From assembly GCA_016937855.1 (NCBI GenBank), contig JAFGVU010000204.1, positions 23,296-87,295 on the forward strand: a stretch of 64,000 nucleotides of DNA, written 5' to 3'. The position numbers and the translations under genes are program-made. This stretch comes from Bacteroidales bacterium. Its GTDB lineage: Bacteria > Bacteroidota > Bacteroidia > Bacteroidales > ML635J-15. The notes below the pieces were generated by a model. The model did not search any database, was not told the origin of the DNA, and worked only from the letters and a program-made list of their open reading frames with translations. Within the stretch, counting starts at the first letter, position 1. The number at the start of each line of letters is the position of its first letter. Shown here piece after piece: positions 1 through 9,013 of this stretch.

Positions 1-1686
1 AAAAGTATATGTTGTTGTTCCTGCACTCGATGTATTTATTGCCGATGGGCTCCACGACCCCGTAACGCCACTATTTGAAACAATTGGCAGGGATGCCGGC
101 ACTTCGCCCAAACAATACGGGCCAAAAGTATCAAATGTTGCAACAACATTATCAACAACAGTGATAGTACCGGTTTCCTGAACATTACCACAACTTCCTG
201 TGAGACTAACGGTATAATTATAAACTCCATTTGCTGTAGGAGTACCACTAATACTTACCGCACCTGTTGTTGAATTAAAATTACCATTTACACCTGCGGG
301 TAATCCTGTAATTGTTCCACTTGTTGCTCCAGTACTCGAATATGTAATACTTGTTATTACATTACCATTGCATACTGTTTGATTCTCGGTAGCAACAGCA
401 GATGTAAGAGTAATTGTTACTCCCGGATTTATCACAAAATTCCAAGAATCTGCAAATGCAGTATTTCCGCATAAATCCTGCGCCGATCCACCATAATTTA
501 TTGTAAAAGATCCAGATGTCGTAATTGCAGGCGTAAAAACAATCTCAAACTCACGCTCTGTTGTTCCTCCAATTTCACAATCCTGCCCTATAATGTCAGT
601 CAAAGTATAAGGACCTCCCGGACCCGAAATGCTAAAATCTGTAAGATTTACAGAAGAGCATTCCACATTTTCATTAAACAAAATCGTAAATGAATTATCA
701 CCACAGTCAGGATAAATTATGATATCAGATAGTGGTGCATTGTTGTCAAAAATTGTTGCAGTCGAGTTTCCAAAATCTAAAACATACCCATTTTGTGTAG
801 CCGACCAATTTTGTATGTTTAGGTAGTATATTTCGCCTGCAGTAACATTTATTGTTTGATTATTGATTATGCCGGAGCCAAATGAAGATGGTGGAGCACA
901 GTTTCCATTTGTATTTGGAGACAGAGTGTTTGCTCCTGTTGTCCCATAATCATAAGCAGAATTACAACTTTCGATAATTCCATAATTACTGCTAAGGTTT
1001 TGCAAATCGCTACAATCATTGTTCGTCAAATTAAATAATGCCCAATCGTAATCACTCTCGTAAACATTTGGCGTTATTCTAAAATCAAGTACTCCGCTTG
1101 TTTGCACCTGAAAAGTGTACCATACTGAATTATCCTCGGGGTCTAAACATAAACCCGAGCAATCTGAGTCGCCGGAGTAATCAAAAACATTTCCATATCC
1201 AAAAAATGAATCGTTTTGATTGTATGTAGCCTGACAAACCGAAATTGCGCCCAAACAATCCTGCTCGTTTGGAACAAGAATCCGATATGCTAAGGTTCCC
1301 GCATTACTAACATTTGTTGAGCAATAATACTGATAAATTGAAATCCGATATGTGCCTGCAGCCGGAGCAGTAAAAGTTAGTTCAGATCCTGTTCCGCAAG
1401 CATCGTCATTATAAAAGCCGGTATCTCCACCCCCATTATCATGAACCTGTAATTGGGTATCAAGAGAAGCAGAACCCCCGCCATCACAAAAAGTAAAAAC
1501 AAAATTCTGTCCGGGCCAAGATGCAGTAAAAGTGTAGTAAGTATAAGTTTGAGCGTTAACAGTTTGCCAAGCAGTTGTTGGAGTTATGCTACCGGCACTT
1601 GTACCTCCACTACACTGAGAGTAAACACTTGTAGAAAATAAAATTAAAACACTAACTGCTGCTAATAAAAGTAAACTTCGTTTCAT
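1..1686 (-). CDS. Large secreted Ig-repeat surface protein, 3' part outside window
   Basis: The frame opens at the ATG at 1686 and stays open to the window edge, giving 562 residues without a stop, so the C-terminus is missing. The N-terminus is a clear signal peptide (MKRSLLLLAAVSVLILF, cleavage near VYSQ). About residues 25-130 form a beta-rich domain ending in a TYRISIYQYYC-like strand that resembles prepeptidase/CUB-like modules. A Cys-rich domain follows. From about residue 440 there are Ig-like repeats of the PIG type (GLPAGVNGNFN, GTPTANGVYNYTV) that are typical of very large Bacteroidota adhesins and gliding-motility-associated proteins. Such proteins normally end in a T9SS sorting domain, but that part cannot be seen here. 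A well-spaced promoter lies at 1728-1760. The exact substrate or ligand is unknown. Confidence 0.8.
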   Translation of the reverse strand, partial: MKRSLLLLAAVSVLILFSTSVYSQCSGGTSAGSITPTTAWQTVNAQTYTYYTFTASWPGQNFVFTFCDGGGSASLDTQLQVHDNGGGDTGFYNDDACGTGSELTFTAPAAGTYRISIYQYYCSTNVSNAGTLAYRILVPNEQDCLGAISVCQATYNQNDSFFGYGNVFDYSGDSDCSGLCLDPEDNSVWYTFQVQTSGVLDFRITPNVYESDYDWALFNLTNNDCSDLQNLSSNYGIIESCNSAYDYGTTGANTLSPNTNGNCAPPSSFGSGIINNQTINVTAGEIYYLNIQNWSATQNGYVLDFGNSTATIFDNNAPLSDIIIYPDCGDNSFTILFNENVECSSVNLTDFSISGPGGPYTLTDIIGQDCEIGGTTEREFEIVFTPAITTSGSFTINYGGSAQDLCGNTAFADSWNFVINPGVTITLTSAVATENQTVCNGNVITSITYSSTGATSGTITGLPAGVNGNFNSTTGAVSISGTPTANGVYNYTVSLTGSCGNVQETGTITVVDNVVATFDTFGPYCLGEVPASLPIVSNSGVTGSWSPSAINTSSAGTTTYTF

Positions 1687-2122
1687 AAACCCTAAATGTT
1701 TTATACAAATAAACAATTCTAATTAATCAAAAATACCAAAGTTTACAATTACTTAACAAAAACCCATTTGAATTTTTTATCAATTCATACAAATTATTCA
1801 AAACCCGCATTAATCCCAACAAACCAATTTTTGTATAAATTAATTGTACTTTTGTTTAAAATTGATGCAACAGATATAATTTTATTTGTGAATTAATACA
1901 TCTGTATAATAAGCTTTGATAAAAAAACATTCGGAATATCCGTCGGTAAAAAAATATATTTCAACAATCAATGTTTAATTAAAGTTATATTTATTTGACA
2001 GTCAACAATTTAAAAAAGGTTTTGTCTTATGTTGATTATTTTGTAGATATCTTATTGATAAAGATTAAAAAAATATGCTCATAATGATTTATTTTTATAG
2101 TCTGTTTTAAACCGAAAATAAA
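1687..2122. other. Divergent intergenic region, very A+T-rich
   Basis: This 436-base gap separates the left surface-protein gene from dnaE. It holds the minus-strand promoter at 1728-1760. On the plus strand there is a TACTTTTG box (1847-1854) that fits the -7 element, but its nearest TTTG is only 13 nt upstream, so the dnaE promoter is not settled. I see no gene or RNA in it. Confidence 0.5.
1728..1760 (-). promoter_or_regulatory. Promoter for the Ig-repeat surface protein
   Basis: Read on the minus strand, a -33 TTTG (1760-1757) is followed after 21 nt by TATTTTTG (1735-1728). This matches the Bacteroidota housekeeping consensus TTTG-N19/21-TAnnTTTG. Transcription would start near 1720-1724, about 35-40 nt before the ATG at 1686. 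Confidence 0.6.
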
Positions 2123-5100
2123 ATGCCTGAATTTACTCATTTACACGTTCACTCACAGTACTCTATTTTAGATGGAGCAGCTTCAATTTCTGCTCTTATT
2201 GATAAAACCAAAGCATCGGGAATGTCGGCTCTAGCTTTAACCGACCATGGAACTATGCTTGGGATCAAAGAATTTCATCAGGCATGTGTTAAAGCAGGCC
2301 TAAAGCCAATTTTGGGGTGTGAAGTATATGTAGCAAGACGAAGCATTTACGAGAAGAGTCAACCGACCGACAAGTCGGGATATCATTTAATACTATTAGC
2401 AAAGAATTACAAGGGCTACGAAAATCTGATGAAGATGATTTCAAAAGCCAATTTAGAAGGATTTTATTCGAAACCCCGCATCGACAAGAACATGCTAAAG
2501 GAATACAACGAAGGATTAATAGTTAGTTCGGCATGTTTAGGTGGAGAAGTCGCAAAGCATATTGCAAATGGAAATATCGAAGAAGCAGAAAATACGATTA
2601 GTTGGTATAAACAGGTTTTCGGAGATGATTATTACTTAGAGATAATGTATCATCCTACCTCAAATCAAGTTTTAAAGGAAGATGTTTCTAATGTTCAACT
2701 ATTAGTAAATCAAAAAATACTTGAACTTGGTGCAAAACACAATGTAAAAGTAATTGCGACAAACGATGTGCACTTTGCAAACGAAGAAGACGCCGAAGCT
2801 CATGATTTGCTGATATGCTTAACTACAAATGCTGATTTAAACGATGCAAACAGATTAAGATATACTCAAAGCGAATGGCTAAAAACTCCTACAGAAATGG
2901 AGCAACTCTTTGGAGAACATCCAGAAACTCTTGCGAATACAATGGAAATTGCCAACAAAGTCGAAACCTTTGAGATTGAAAGAGAGCCAATCATGCCAGA
3001 ATTCCCTATTCCAGAAGATTTTGGAACAATAGAAATCTGGCGCGAAAAATTTGACGAAAACAGTTTAATCCTAGAGTTTGGCGAAGAGCGATTTAATCAC
3101 CATGGTGGATATGATGCGGTATTAAGAATTAAATTTGAAGCAGACTATTTAGCTCATCTAGTTGAAATTGGCGCGAAAGAACGTTATGGTGAAAACTACT
3201 CGGACGAAATTCGGGAAAGATTAGAGTTTGAACTGGAAACAATTAAAACAATGGGGTTTCCAGGATATTTCCTCATTGTACAGGATTTTATTGCCGCGGC
3301 TAGAAAAATGGGGGTTTTAGTTGGTAAAGGACGTGGTTCGGCAGCCGGATCGGCTGTTGCATACTGTACAAAAATCACTGATGTTGACCCAATTGCTTTC
3401 GATTTACTGTTCGAGAGATTTTTAAATCCCGACAGAATATCTATGCCCGACGTTGATATTGATTTCGACGATGACGGCAGAGCACTAGTTGTTGACTATG
3501 TTACTAAAAAATATGGTAAAGACAAAGTAGCACATATCTGCACTATTGGAACAATGAAAGCAAAAGGAGCTCTTCGCGATGTTGCAAGAATTTTAAGAGT
3601 GCCACTAAATCAAATAAATGAACTATCAAAAAAAATTCCCAATAACGGTTCTTTAAGTAATGCTTATAAAATTATTAATGAGCAAAAACAAAAATTTGGA
3701 AGTATAGAGAAAGTAATTCTAGACATCGACAAGCAATATAAAAAAGCAATAAGTGAAGAAAATGACAACCTTGCTTTTATTCTTGAAACGCGAAAGATTA
3801 TTGCAGAAGAGATGATAAGATGCGAGCAAACCAACGATCAAGGAATGCTTAAGACTCTTGATATTGCTTGTACTCTTGAAGGTTCTGTAAGACAAACAGG
3901 CGTTCATGCATGCGGAATGCTGATAGGACGTGATAGTCTCGACCAAAACATTCCTCTGATGAGAACCAAAGAAGAAGGAGGTTTAGCTGCAACTCAATAC
4001 GAAGGCAAGTTTGTAGAATCTATTGGCTTGCTAAAAATGGACTTCCTAGGACTAAGAACACTTTCGATAATTAAAGAATGCCTTGCGAACATTAAACTAT
4101 CAAAGGGGATAGACCTTGACATAGAGTCAGTACCTTTGGATGACGAAAAAACCTTAAATGTTTTTAAAACAGGGGGAACAACATCTATCTTCCAATTTGA
4201 ATCTGAAGGAATGAGGAGTCATTTAAAAAACTTAAAACCCACACATTTTAACGATTTAGTCGCAATGAATGCTCTTTATCGACCTGGTCCGATGGAATAT
4301 ATCCCCGATTATATTCGCCGCAAGAACGGGAAAGAAGAAACTTCGTACGATCATCCAATAATGAAAAAATACCTAGGTGACACCTATGGCATCACAGTTT
4401 TTCAAGAACAGGTGATGCTTCAGTCTAGGGCATTAGGCGGATTTACACGTGGTGAGTCTGACTCCTTACGTAAAGCCATGGGCAAGAAAAACATTAAAGA
4501 CATGGAAAAACTCCATGTAAAATTTGTTGAAGGATGTATGGCAAATCCTGAATTTATAAAAGGATGCGAACAGGTAAACAAATCTCCACATGAGTTAATC
4601 GAAAAAATATGGAAAGATTGGTCGGCTTTTGCTAAATACGCATTTAACAAGTCTCACTCGGTATGCTATGCCTATGTAGCCTACCAAACTGCATATTTAA
4701 AAGCGCATTATCCGGCTGAGTTTATGGCTGCTAACTTAACACGAAACATCTCCGACATGGATAAAATATCTATTCAGATGGCAGAATGTCGCAGAATGAA
4801 AATCAAAGTTCTAAGTCCCGATGTAAACGAATCATTTAAAAGCTTTACTGTTAATAAGGATGGAAATATCCGTTTTGGAATGGCAGGCATAAAAAATGTT
4901 GGATCAAATGCTGTTGAAAATATCATTGCTGAAAGAGAAAAAAACGGACTTTACAAAGACATTTTCGATTTTGTATCAAGAGTAAACCTTAATGCTGTTA
5001 ACAAGAAAAACATCGAAGCACTCGCTTTTGCAGGAGCACTCGACTGTTTTAAAGAACTTCAAAGACCACAATATTTTTTACCCACTCAGGATAGCGATAG

Positions 5101-5881
5101 TTTTGTCGAAGCATTGATAAGATTTGGTAATAATGTACAGTCCTCAAGTAATGGTGGCATGACTCTATTTGGCGAAATGGAGTCGATGGCAGTTTCAAAT
5201 CCTCAAATACCAACACTCGACGACTTTGATATGCTCAAATTTTTGGATGCCGAAAAAGAACACATAGGAATGTATGTCTCAGGTCATCCACTAGAGCCTT
5301 TTAAATACGTAATTAATGCAATAAACACAAAAGAGCTGCGTGAACTCGATGACGAATCAAATCAAATTATTGACAGAGAGTTTAAAATTGTTGGTTTTAT
5401 TACCGAGGTTACCGAAAGAATGACAAAAAACGGAAAACCATACGGTCGCATATCTATTATCGATTACACCGGCTCGTTTACTTTTACACTTTTTGGCAAA
5501 GATTATCTTGAAAATAAAAATTTGCTTGTTAAAGGATATTCTGTACTAATTGTTGCACGATACCAAGAAGGGTTTAGCGACAAAACTCAGCGCTTTTTTA
5601 GCGTAACCAAAGTTATGATGCTATCAGAAATAAAAGAAAATTATTTCTCTAAACTAACTATTACTTTACCAATCGAAAACGTTACCGACGAACTGATTGG
5701 AGACATTACAAAACTATTAAAAAAGAATAAAGGAAATATAAATATCAATTTTCAATTATACAGCGAAAACAACAAAACGGCTATTAATCTGTTTTCAAGA
5801 ACAGAAAGAGTTAGTCTTTCGGACGAGATTATTGACTTTTTAGAAAACAATCCTTTTAATCTTAAGGTAAGTTTAAATTAA
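2123..5881 (+). CDS. dnaE: DNA polymerase III subunit alpha
   Basis: Replicative polymerase catalytic subunit of the DnaE1 type, 1,252 residues, a normal length for the phylum. The N-terminal PHP domain (about 1-280) keeps all the usual metal ligands: HLHVH at residues 6-10, D17 in ILDG, TDHG, GCEVY, SGYH, SACLGG and TNDVH. The polymerase core carries GKGRGSAAGSAV and the catalytic acidic motif PDVDIDFDDDGR, followed by the finger motif around RKAMGKKN and the HhH region. An OB-fold (FKIVGFITEVTERMTKNGKP) lies near residue 1090. A segment of about 50 residues between PEFPIPEDFG and the palm looks like a lineage-typical insertion. trxA follows after 37 bases. No strong Shine-Dalgarno is present. 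Confidence 0.98.
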   Translation: MPEFTHLHVHSQYSILDGAASISALIDKTKASGMSALALTDHGTMLGIKEFHQACVKAGLKPILGCEVYVARRSIYEKSQPTDKSGYHLILLAKNYKGYENLMKMISKANLEGFYSKPRIDKNMLKEYNEGLIVSSACLGGEVAKHIANGNIEEAENTISWYKQVFGDDYYLEIMYHPTSNQVLKEDVSNVQLLVNQKILELGAKHNVKVIATNDVHFANEEDAEAHDLLICLTTNADLNDANRLRYTQSEWLKTPTEMEQLFGEHPETLANTMEIANKVETFEIEREPIMPEFPIPEDFGTIEIWREKFDENSLILEFGEERFNHHGGYDAVLRIKFEADYLAHLVEIGAKERYGENYSDEIRERLEFELETIKTMGFPGYFLIVQDFIAAARKMGVLVGKGRGSAAGSAVAYCTKITDVDPIAFDLLFERFLNPDRISMPDVDIDFDDDGRALVVDYVTKKYGKDKVAHICTIGTMKAKGALRDVARILRVPLNQINELSKKIPNNGSLSNAYKIINEQKQKFGSIEKVILDIDKQYKKAISEENDNLAFILETRKIIAEEMIRCEQTNDQGMLKTLDIACTLEGSVRQTGVHACGMLIGRDSLDQNIPLMRTKEEGGLAATQYEGKFVESIGLLKMDFLGLRTLSIIKECLANIKLSKGIDLDIESVPLDDEKTLNVFKTGGTTSIFQFESEGMRSHLKNLKPTHFNDLVAMNALYRPGPMEYIPDYIRRKNGKEETSYDHPIMKKYLGDTYGITVFQEQVMLQSRALGGFTRGESDSLRKAMGKKNIKDMEKLHVKFVEGCMANPEFIKGCEQVNKSPHELIEKIWKDWSAFAKYAFNKSHSVCYAYVAYQTAYLKAHYPAEFMAANLTRNISDMDKISIQMAECRRMKIKVLSPDVNESFKSFTVNKDGNIRFGMAGIKNVGSNAVENIIAEREKNGLYKDIFDFVSRVNLNAVNKKNIEALAFAGALDCFKELQRPQYFLPTQDSDSFVEALIRFGNNVQSSSNGGMTLFGEMESMAVSNPQIPTLDDFDMLKFLDAEKEHIGMYVSGHPLEPFKYVINAINTKELRELDDESNQIIDREFKIVGFITEVTERMTKNGKPYGRISIIDYTGSFTFTLFGKDYLENKNLLVKGYSVLIVARYQEGFSDKTQRFFSVTKVMMLSEIKENYFSKLTITLPIENVTDELIGDITKLLKKNKGNININFQLYSENNKTAINLFSRTERVSLSDEIIDFLENNPFNLKVSLN

Positions 5882-5918
5882 ATAATTATTTTAGTAAAAA
5901 TTTTAAACAGTTAAAATC

Positions 5919-6236
5919 ATGGCAGTAGAAATTAATGAACAGAACTTTGAGGAATTAGTATTAAATTCAGGAAAACCTGTAGTATTAGACTTTTGGGCAG
6001 TATGGTGCGGACCATGCAGAATGATTGCTCCATTTATCGAGGAAATGCACAACGAATATGGTGACAAAGCAATTATTGGAAAAGTTGATGTTGATAGCAA
6101 CAACGAAATCGCAATGAAGTACGGCATTAGAAACATCCCGACAGTATTATTCCTAAAAAACGGCGAGGTTGCCGATAAAGTTGTTGGAGCTGTTCCTAAA
6201 ACTACACTAACAGCCAAATTAGACAGCTTACTTTAA
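5919..6236 (+). CDS. trxA: Thioredoxin
   Basis: Small cytoplasmic protein-disulfide reductase of 105 residues with no signal peptide. The redox motif WCGPC places the active cysteines at residues 30 and 33, and the cis-proline motif is visible in RNIPTVLFL. The length and the FLKNGEVADKVVGA segment are those of canonical TrxA rather than a TlpA-type exported protein. It lies 37 bases behind dnaE with no promoter-like element between them, so the two are probably co-transcribed. A 9-bp hairpin follows it at 6261-6291. Confidence 0.96.
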   Translation: MAVEINEQNFEELVLNSGKPVVLDFWAVWCGPCRMIAPFIEEMHNEYGDKAIIGKVDVDSNNEIAMKYGIRNIPTVLFLKNGEVADKVVGAVPKTTLTAKLDSLL

Positions 6237-6260
6237 AACCATTTAATCAGAAATATACAG

Positions 6261-6291
6261 GTTCACACTAAGCATTTTGCAAAGTGTGAAC
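6261..6291 (+). terminator. Hairpin between trxA and sufE
   Basis: GTTCACACT (6261-6269) pairs perfectly with AGTGTGAAC (6283-6291), with a smaller GCA/TGC stem inside the loop. The following bases are only moderately T-rich (TTGATTTAT), so this is either a weak terminator or an attenuator/processing hairpin after trxA. Confidence 0.5.
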
Positions 6292-6313
6292 TTGATTTAT
6301 ACATTATCAACAG

Positions 6314-6739
6314 ATGACAATTACCGAAATTCAAGACGAAATTGTTCAGGAGTTCTCAATCTTTGAGGATTGGATGGATAAATATGCTTATATCATTGAA
6401 TTGGGAAACGAACTTCCTGAATTAAGCGAGGAGGCCAGAACCGATCAAAATTTAATTGATGGATGTCAATCGAAAGTTTGGTTTAATGCTAATTTGGTTG
6501 AGGGAAAAATACAACTTGAAGCTGATAGTGATGCTATAATTACTAAAGGGATTGCTTCGCTCTTAATAAGAGTATTATCAAATCAAACTCCAGACGACAT
6601 TTTAAATACCGAACTCTACTTTATCGATAAAATTGGGTTAAATGCCCATTTGTCTCCAACACGCAGTAATGGACTTATGTCGATGATAAAGCAACTAAAA
6701 CTCTATGCTATGGCCTACAAAAGCTTAAGTGGAAAATAA
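6314..6739 (+). CDS. sufE: SufE-type cysteine desulfuration protein
   Basis: Sulfur acceptor that takes persulfide from SufS and passes it to the SUF scaffold during Fe-S cluster assembly. It is 141 residues long, as expected. The catalytic cysteine is Cys51 in LIDGCQSKVWF, at the same position and in the same motif as in studied SufE proteins. The C-terminal helix pair (SNGLMSMIKQLKLYA) also fits. A DUF59 gene follows after 56 bases. SufS, SufB, SufC and SufD are not in the window, so the SUF genes are split in this genome or lie elsewhere. Confidence 0.93.
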   Translation: MTITEIQDEIVQEFSIFEDWMDKYAYIIELGNELPELSEEARTDQNLIDGCQSKVWFNANLVEGKIQLEADSDAIITKGIASLLIRVLSNQTPDDILNTELYFIDKIGLNAHLSPTRSNGLMSMIKQLKLYAMAYKSLSGK

Positions 6740-6795
6740 ATATTCTATAAAAATAGTTTTTGATTTGCTTAGAACTTACGTAAATTTCAAATCTA

Positions 6796-7110
6796 ATGGA
6801 TAAAATAACCGAAATAGAACAAAATATTGTAGCTGCACTAAAAACAGTTTATGATCCCGAATTACCGGTAAACGTATATGACCTGGGGCTAATATATAAA
6901 ATTGACGTGAGCGAGAAATTCGATGTTGATATTGACATGACCCTTACTGCTCCAAACTGTCCAATGGTTGATCAACTAATTGAAGACATACGAAAAGCAG
7001 TACAGTCGGTTGAAAACACCAGAGGTGTAAGCATTAACATTGTTTTCGACCCGCCTTGGTCAAAAGATATGTTAAGCGATGAAGCAAAACTCGATTTGGG
7101 ACTAATTTAA
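6796..7110 (+). CDS. DUF59/MIP18 Fe-S assembly protein, SufT-like
   Basis: This 104-residue protein is a stand-alone MIP18/DUF59 domain: the motif DPELPVNVYDLGLIY (residues 20-34) and a single conserved cysteine (C55, in TAPNCPMVDQL) define the family, and the C-terminal FDPPWSKDMLS motif is typical. Family members such as SufT and PaaD-like proteins help mature Fe-S proteins. Its position directly behind sufE supports an Fe-S role. A perfect 12-base palindrome (7114-7125) lies just after the stop. Confidence 0.88.
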   Translation: MDKITEIEQNIVAALKTVYDPELPVNVYDLGLIYKIDVSEKFDVDIDMTLTAPNCPMVDQLIEDIRKAVQSVENTRGVSINIVFDPPWSKDMLSDEAKLDLGLI

Positions 7111-7217
7111 ATCGTGAATATTCACTAAACCTGTGTTCTATTAACTCAAAGTACTCTCTGCCAATCAAAACATATTACACCATCAAATCTATTGAAAGAA
7201 GAAATTATACCAATGTG

Positions 7218-7259
7218 AAATAATATATAGTCCGATTGCATAAGGACGTAATATTATTT
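7218..7259. repeat. Long imperfect inverted repeat in intergenic region
   Basis: AAATAATAT (7218-7226) pairs with ATATTATTT (7251-7259), extended by a G-C pair on the outside. An inner GTCC/GGAC stem (7230-7233 with 7244-7247) sits beyond a 3x3 internal loop. There is no T-tract on either strand. It lies in a 241-base gene-free gap between two convergent genes and has no second copy in this window. Confidence 0.5.
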
Positions 7260-7351
7260 CTACAGTGGTAAATGCCGATTAAAATTATTTTTAGTATAAA
7301 CAAGCGCAGCGTCGTTTAGACTATTAAATAATTCATTTCGGTATTATTCTT

Positions 7352-8959
7352 TTATTCCTTCACAAACCTACCTGTAAAAATTTTACCTCCTCCCCAAAGC
7401 TGTATCATATAGTAACCGGAAGGTAAGTCACAAATATCAATTTTCAAATTACAAGTTCCAATAGCCAAATCACAAGCTTTGGATTTATCATTTAATATTT
7501 GTTTTCCGTCAACATTATAAATACTGTATTCAAACTCAGTATCTTTGCTTCCTACGTAATCAAAGTTCACGGTAATTTTATCTTTGGCAGGATTAGGATA
7601 TATTGATGCTTCCTGCATATATACATAATGCTCGGAATATGAATCCATACAATGATCGTTGCAACCTTCTGCTTCGAAACAACCGCAAGAATCTACTTTA
7701 AAAACAACAGATGCAATCATGCCGCCAGGAAACATTGTACTGCTAGTACTGCGGAAAGCCCCAGTTAGCATAAAACCCCCATCATCAGTTCTTGTTAAAC
7801 CTATAAGTTCGGTATTACTGCTCTCAGCATCATCATCAGGGTAACATTTATATGTCCTAAACCATGCTCCTACGCCGTTGGCATGTATTTTAGCTAAGGC
7901 ACTTCTTATCCCCCAGAGGTTTTTTAATAAAAGATACATATCCCCATTTCCTGCCTGATGAGAATCATTTATCACCCACCAATTAAGATCCGGGTTGTCG
8001 AATTCAACCATAAGACTTCTCTCACCTGTCAAAGTACAGGAATCATTATAATCGGTTAGCTTTGCAATACGAACAGAACTCTCCGGATTTGACTGCATAG
8101 TGTTTCCAGTACTTATCTCAGGGTCAGTCCATACAACCCAGTAATTACCATCAGGAGAATTGAACACTCTTGGACGATAAGTAACTGCCTCAAAATCATA
8201 ATAAAGAGGAACATCTGTGCGGCCTCTTATCACATGCCGCCACTGCTCGTTACCTTCTGAATCCACTTTCAAAATACAAGCGTAAATTCTTTTTGGTAAA
8301 GCATAAGTTATGTCTTGTTCACAGGAAATTATATAGCCGCCATCAGTGGTTGGAAATATTTGATATGGGGTCATTACACAGTTGTTAGGACGCACATAAT
8401 CTTTATATGTCAAATATCTGGTGTTTTTATCAAACACGCCAAAATAAGTCCGCACATTTGCATCCAGAGTATATTGCACGTCACCACAAATCAATATCTT
8501 GTCCCCTCTATCAATCAGACAGATTAACCTTGCTGACTTATCACCAAAATACACTTTTAAGTTTTCTAAAGAATCTAAATTAAAACTATCCTTATTGAAA
8601 TACATAATTAACGGACACAAATCATATCCTTTATCATAAACTTTATAATTGCCCCCAATTGTTATGACGCCTTCAGATATAAAATAACTCTTCGAGCTGT
8701 GCACATCAATCGCATCAATAGTATCAATAATAAGCCTTGTATATGATGATTGATTCCCTATAATATCTGTGCTAACAAAATGCACTGTATTTTCATATGT
8801 GTTGAGTGTATCCAATCCCATTATCAAATAACCATCCTCAAATTGCATTGCGTTATTAGCTCTCCAACCGGGATACAAGTTAACAAACCTCTCTTGTGCA
8901 CTGATGAGACTCGAAATAGATAAAAACAGAAATAATATATATTGTCCTTTCATTTCCAT
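7352..8959 (-). CDS. Secreted T9SS-sorted protein of unknown function
   Basis: I do not recognise a catalytic family. The protein begins with a signal peptide (MEMKGQYILFLFLSISSLIS, cleavage near SAQ). The body is a beta-rich region with repeated blade-like segments (FPTTDGGYIISCEQD, LTRTDDGGFMLTGAF), which suggests a beta-propeller. The C-terminal 90 residues are a type A T9SS sorting domain (IYPNPAKDKITVNFDY ... GYYMIQL ... GRFVKE). I set the start at the ATG at 8959 (8953 also works), because an upstream in-frame start at 9001 would lie inside the terminator hairpin at 8968-9002 and would add a non-signal tail. It follows the glycosidase-like gene on the same strand and may be expressed by read-through. 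Confidence 0.85.
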   Translation of the reverse strand: MEMKGQYILFLFLSISSLISAQERFVNLYPGWRANNAMQFEDGYLIMGLDTLNTYENTVHFVSTDIIGNQSSYTRLIIDTIDAIDVHSSKSYFISEGVITIGGNYKVYDKGYDLCPLIMYFNKDSFNLDSLENLKVYFGDKSARLICLIDRGDKILICGDVQYTLDANVRTYFGVFDKNTRYLTYKDYVRPNNCVMTPYQIFPTTDGGYIISCEQDITYALPKRIYACILKVDSEGNEQWRHVIRGRTDVPLYYDFEAVTYRPRVFNSPDGNYWVVWTDPEISTGNTMQSNPESSVRIAKLTDYNDSCTLTGERSLMVEFDNPDLNWWVINDSHQAGNGDMYLLLKNLWGIRSALAKIHANGVGAWFRTYKCYPDDDAESSNTELIGLTRTDDGGFMLTGAFRSTSSTMFPGGMIASVVFKVDSCGCFEAEGCNDHCMDSYSEHYVYMQEASIYPNPAKDKITVNFDYVGSKDTEFEYSIYNVDGKQILNDKSKACDLAIGTCNLKIDICDLPSGYYMIQLWGGGKIFTGRFVKE

Positions 8960-8967
8960 TATAAACG

Positions 8968-9002
8968 TAAAAAATTGCAGTGCAATATAATCACACTGCA
9001 AT
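8968..9002 (-). terminator. Intrinsic terminator after the glycosidase-like gene
   Basis: Read on the minus strand, ATTGCAGTG pairs with CACTGCAAT (9002-8994 with 8982-8974) around an 11-nt loop and is followed by a run of T. It lies 12 bases after the stop codon at 9014 and excludes the upstream start option of the next gene. Confidence 0.75.
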
Positions 9003-9013
9003 TTAAGAAATTA

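Noticed and set aside
5903..6217. A 104-codon frame antisense to trxA
   Set aside because: It is a shadow frame of a perfectly conserved thioredoxin gene.
8960..9001. Upstream extension of the 7352-8959 gene to a start at 9001
   Set aside because: This stretch is occupied by the terminator of the preceding gene, and the added residues precede a complete signal peptide.
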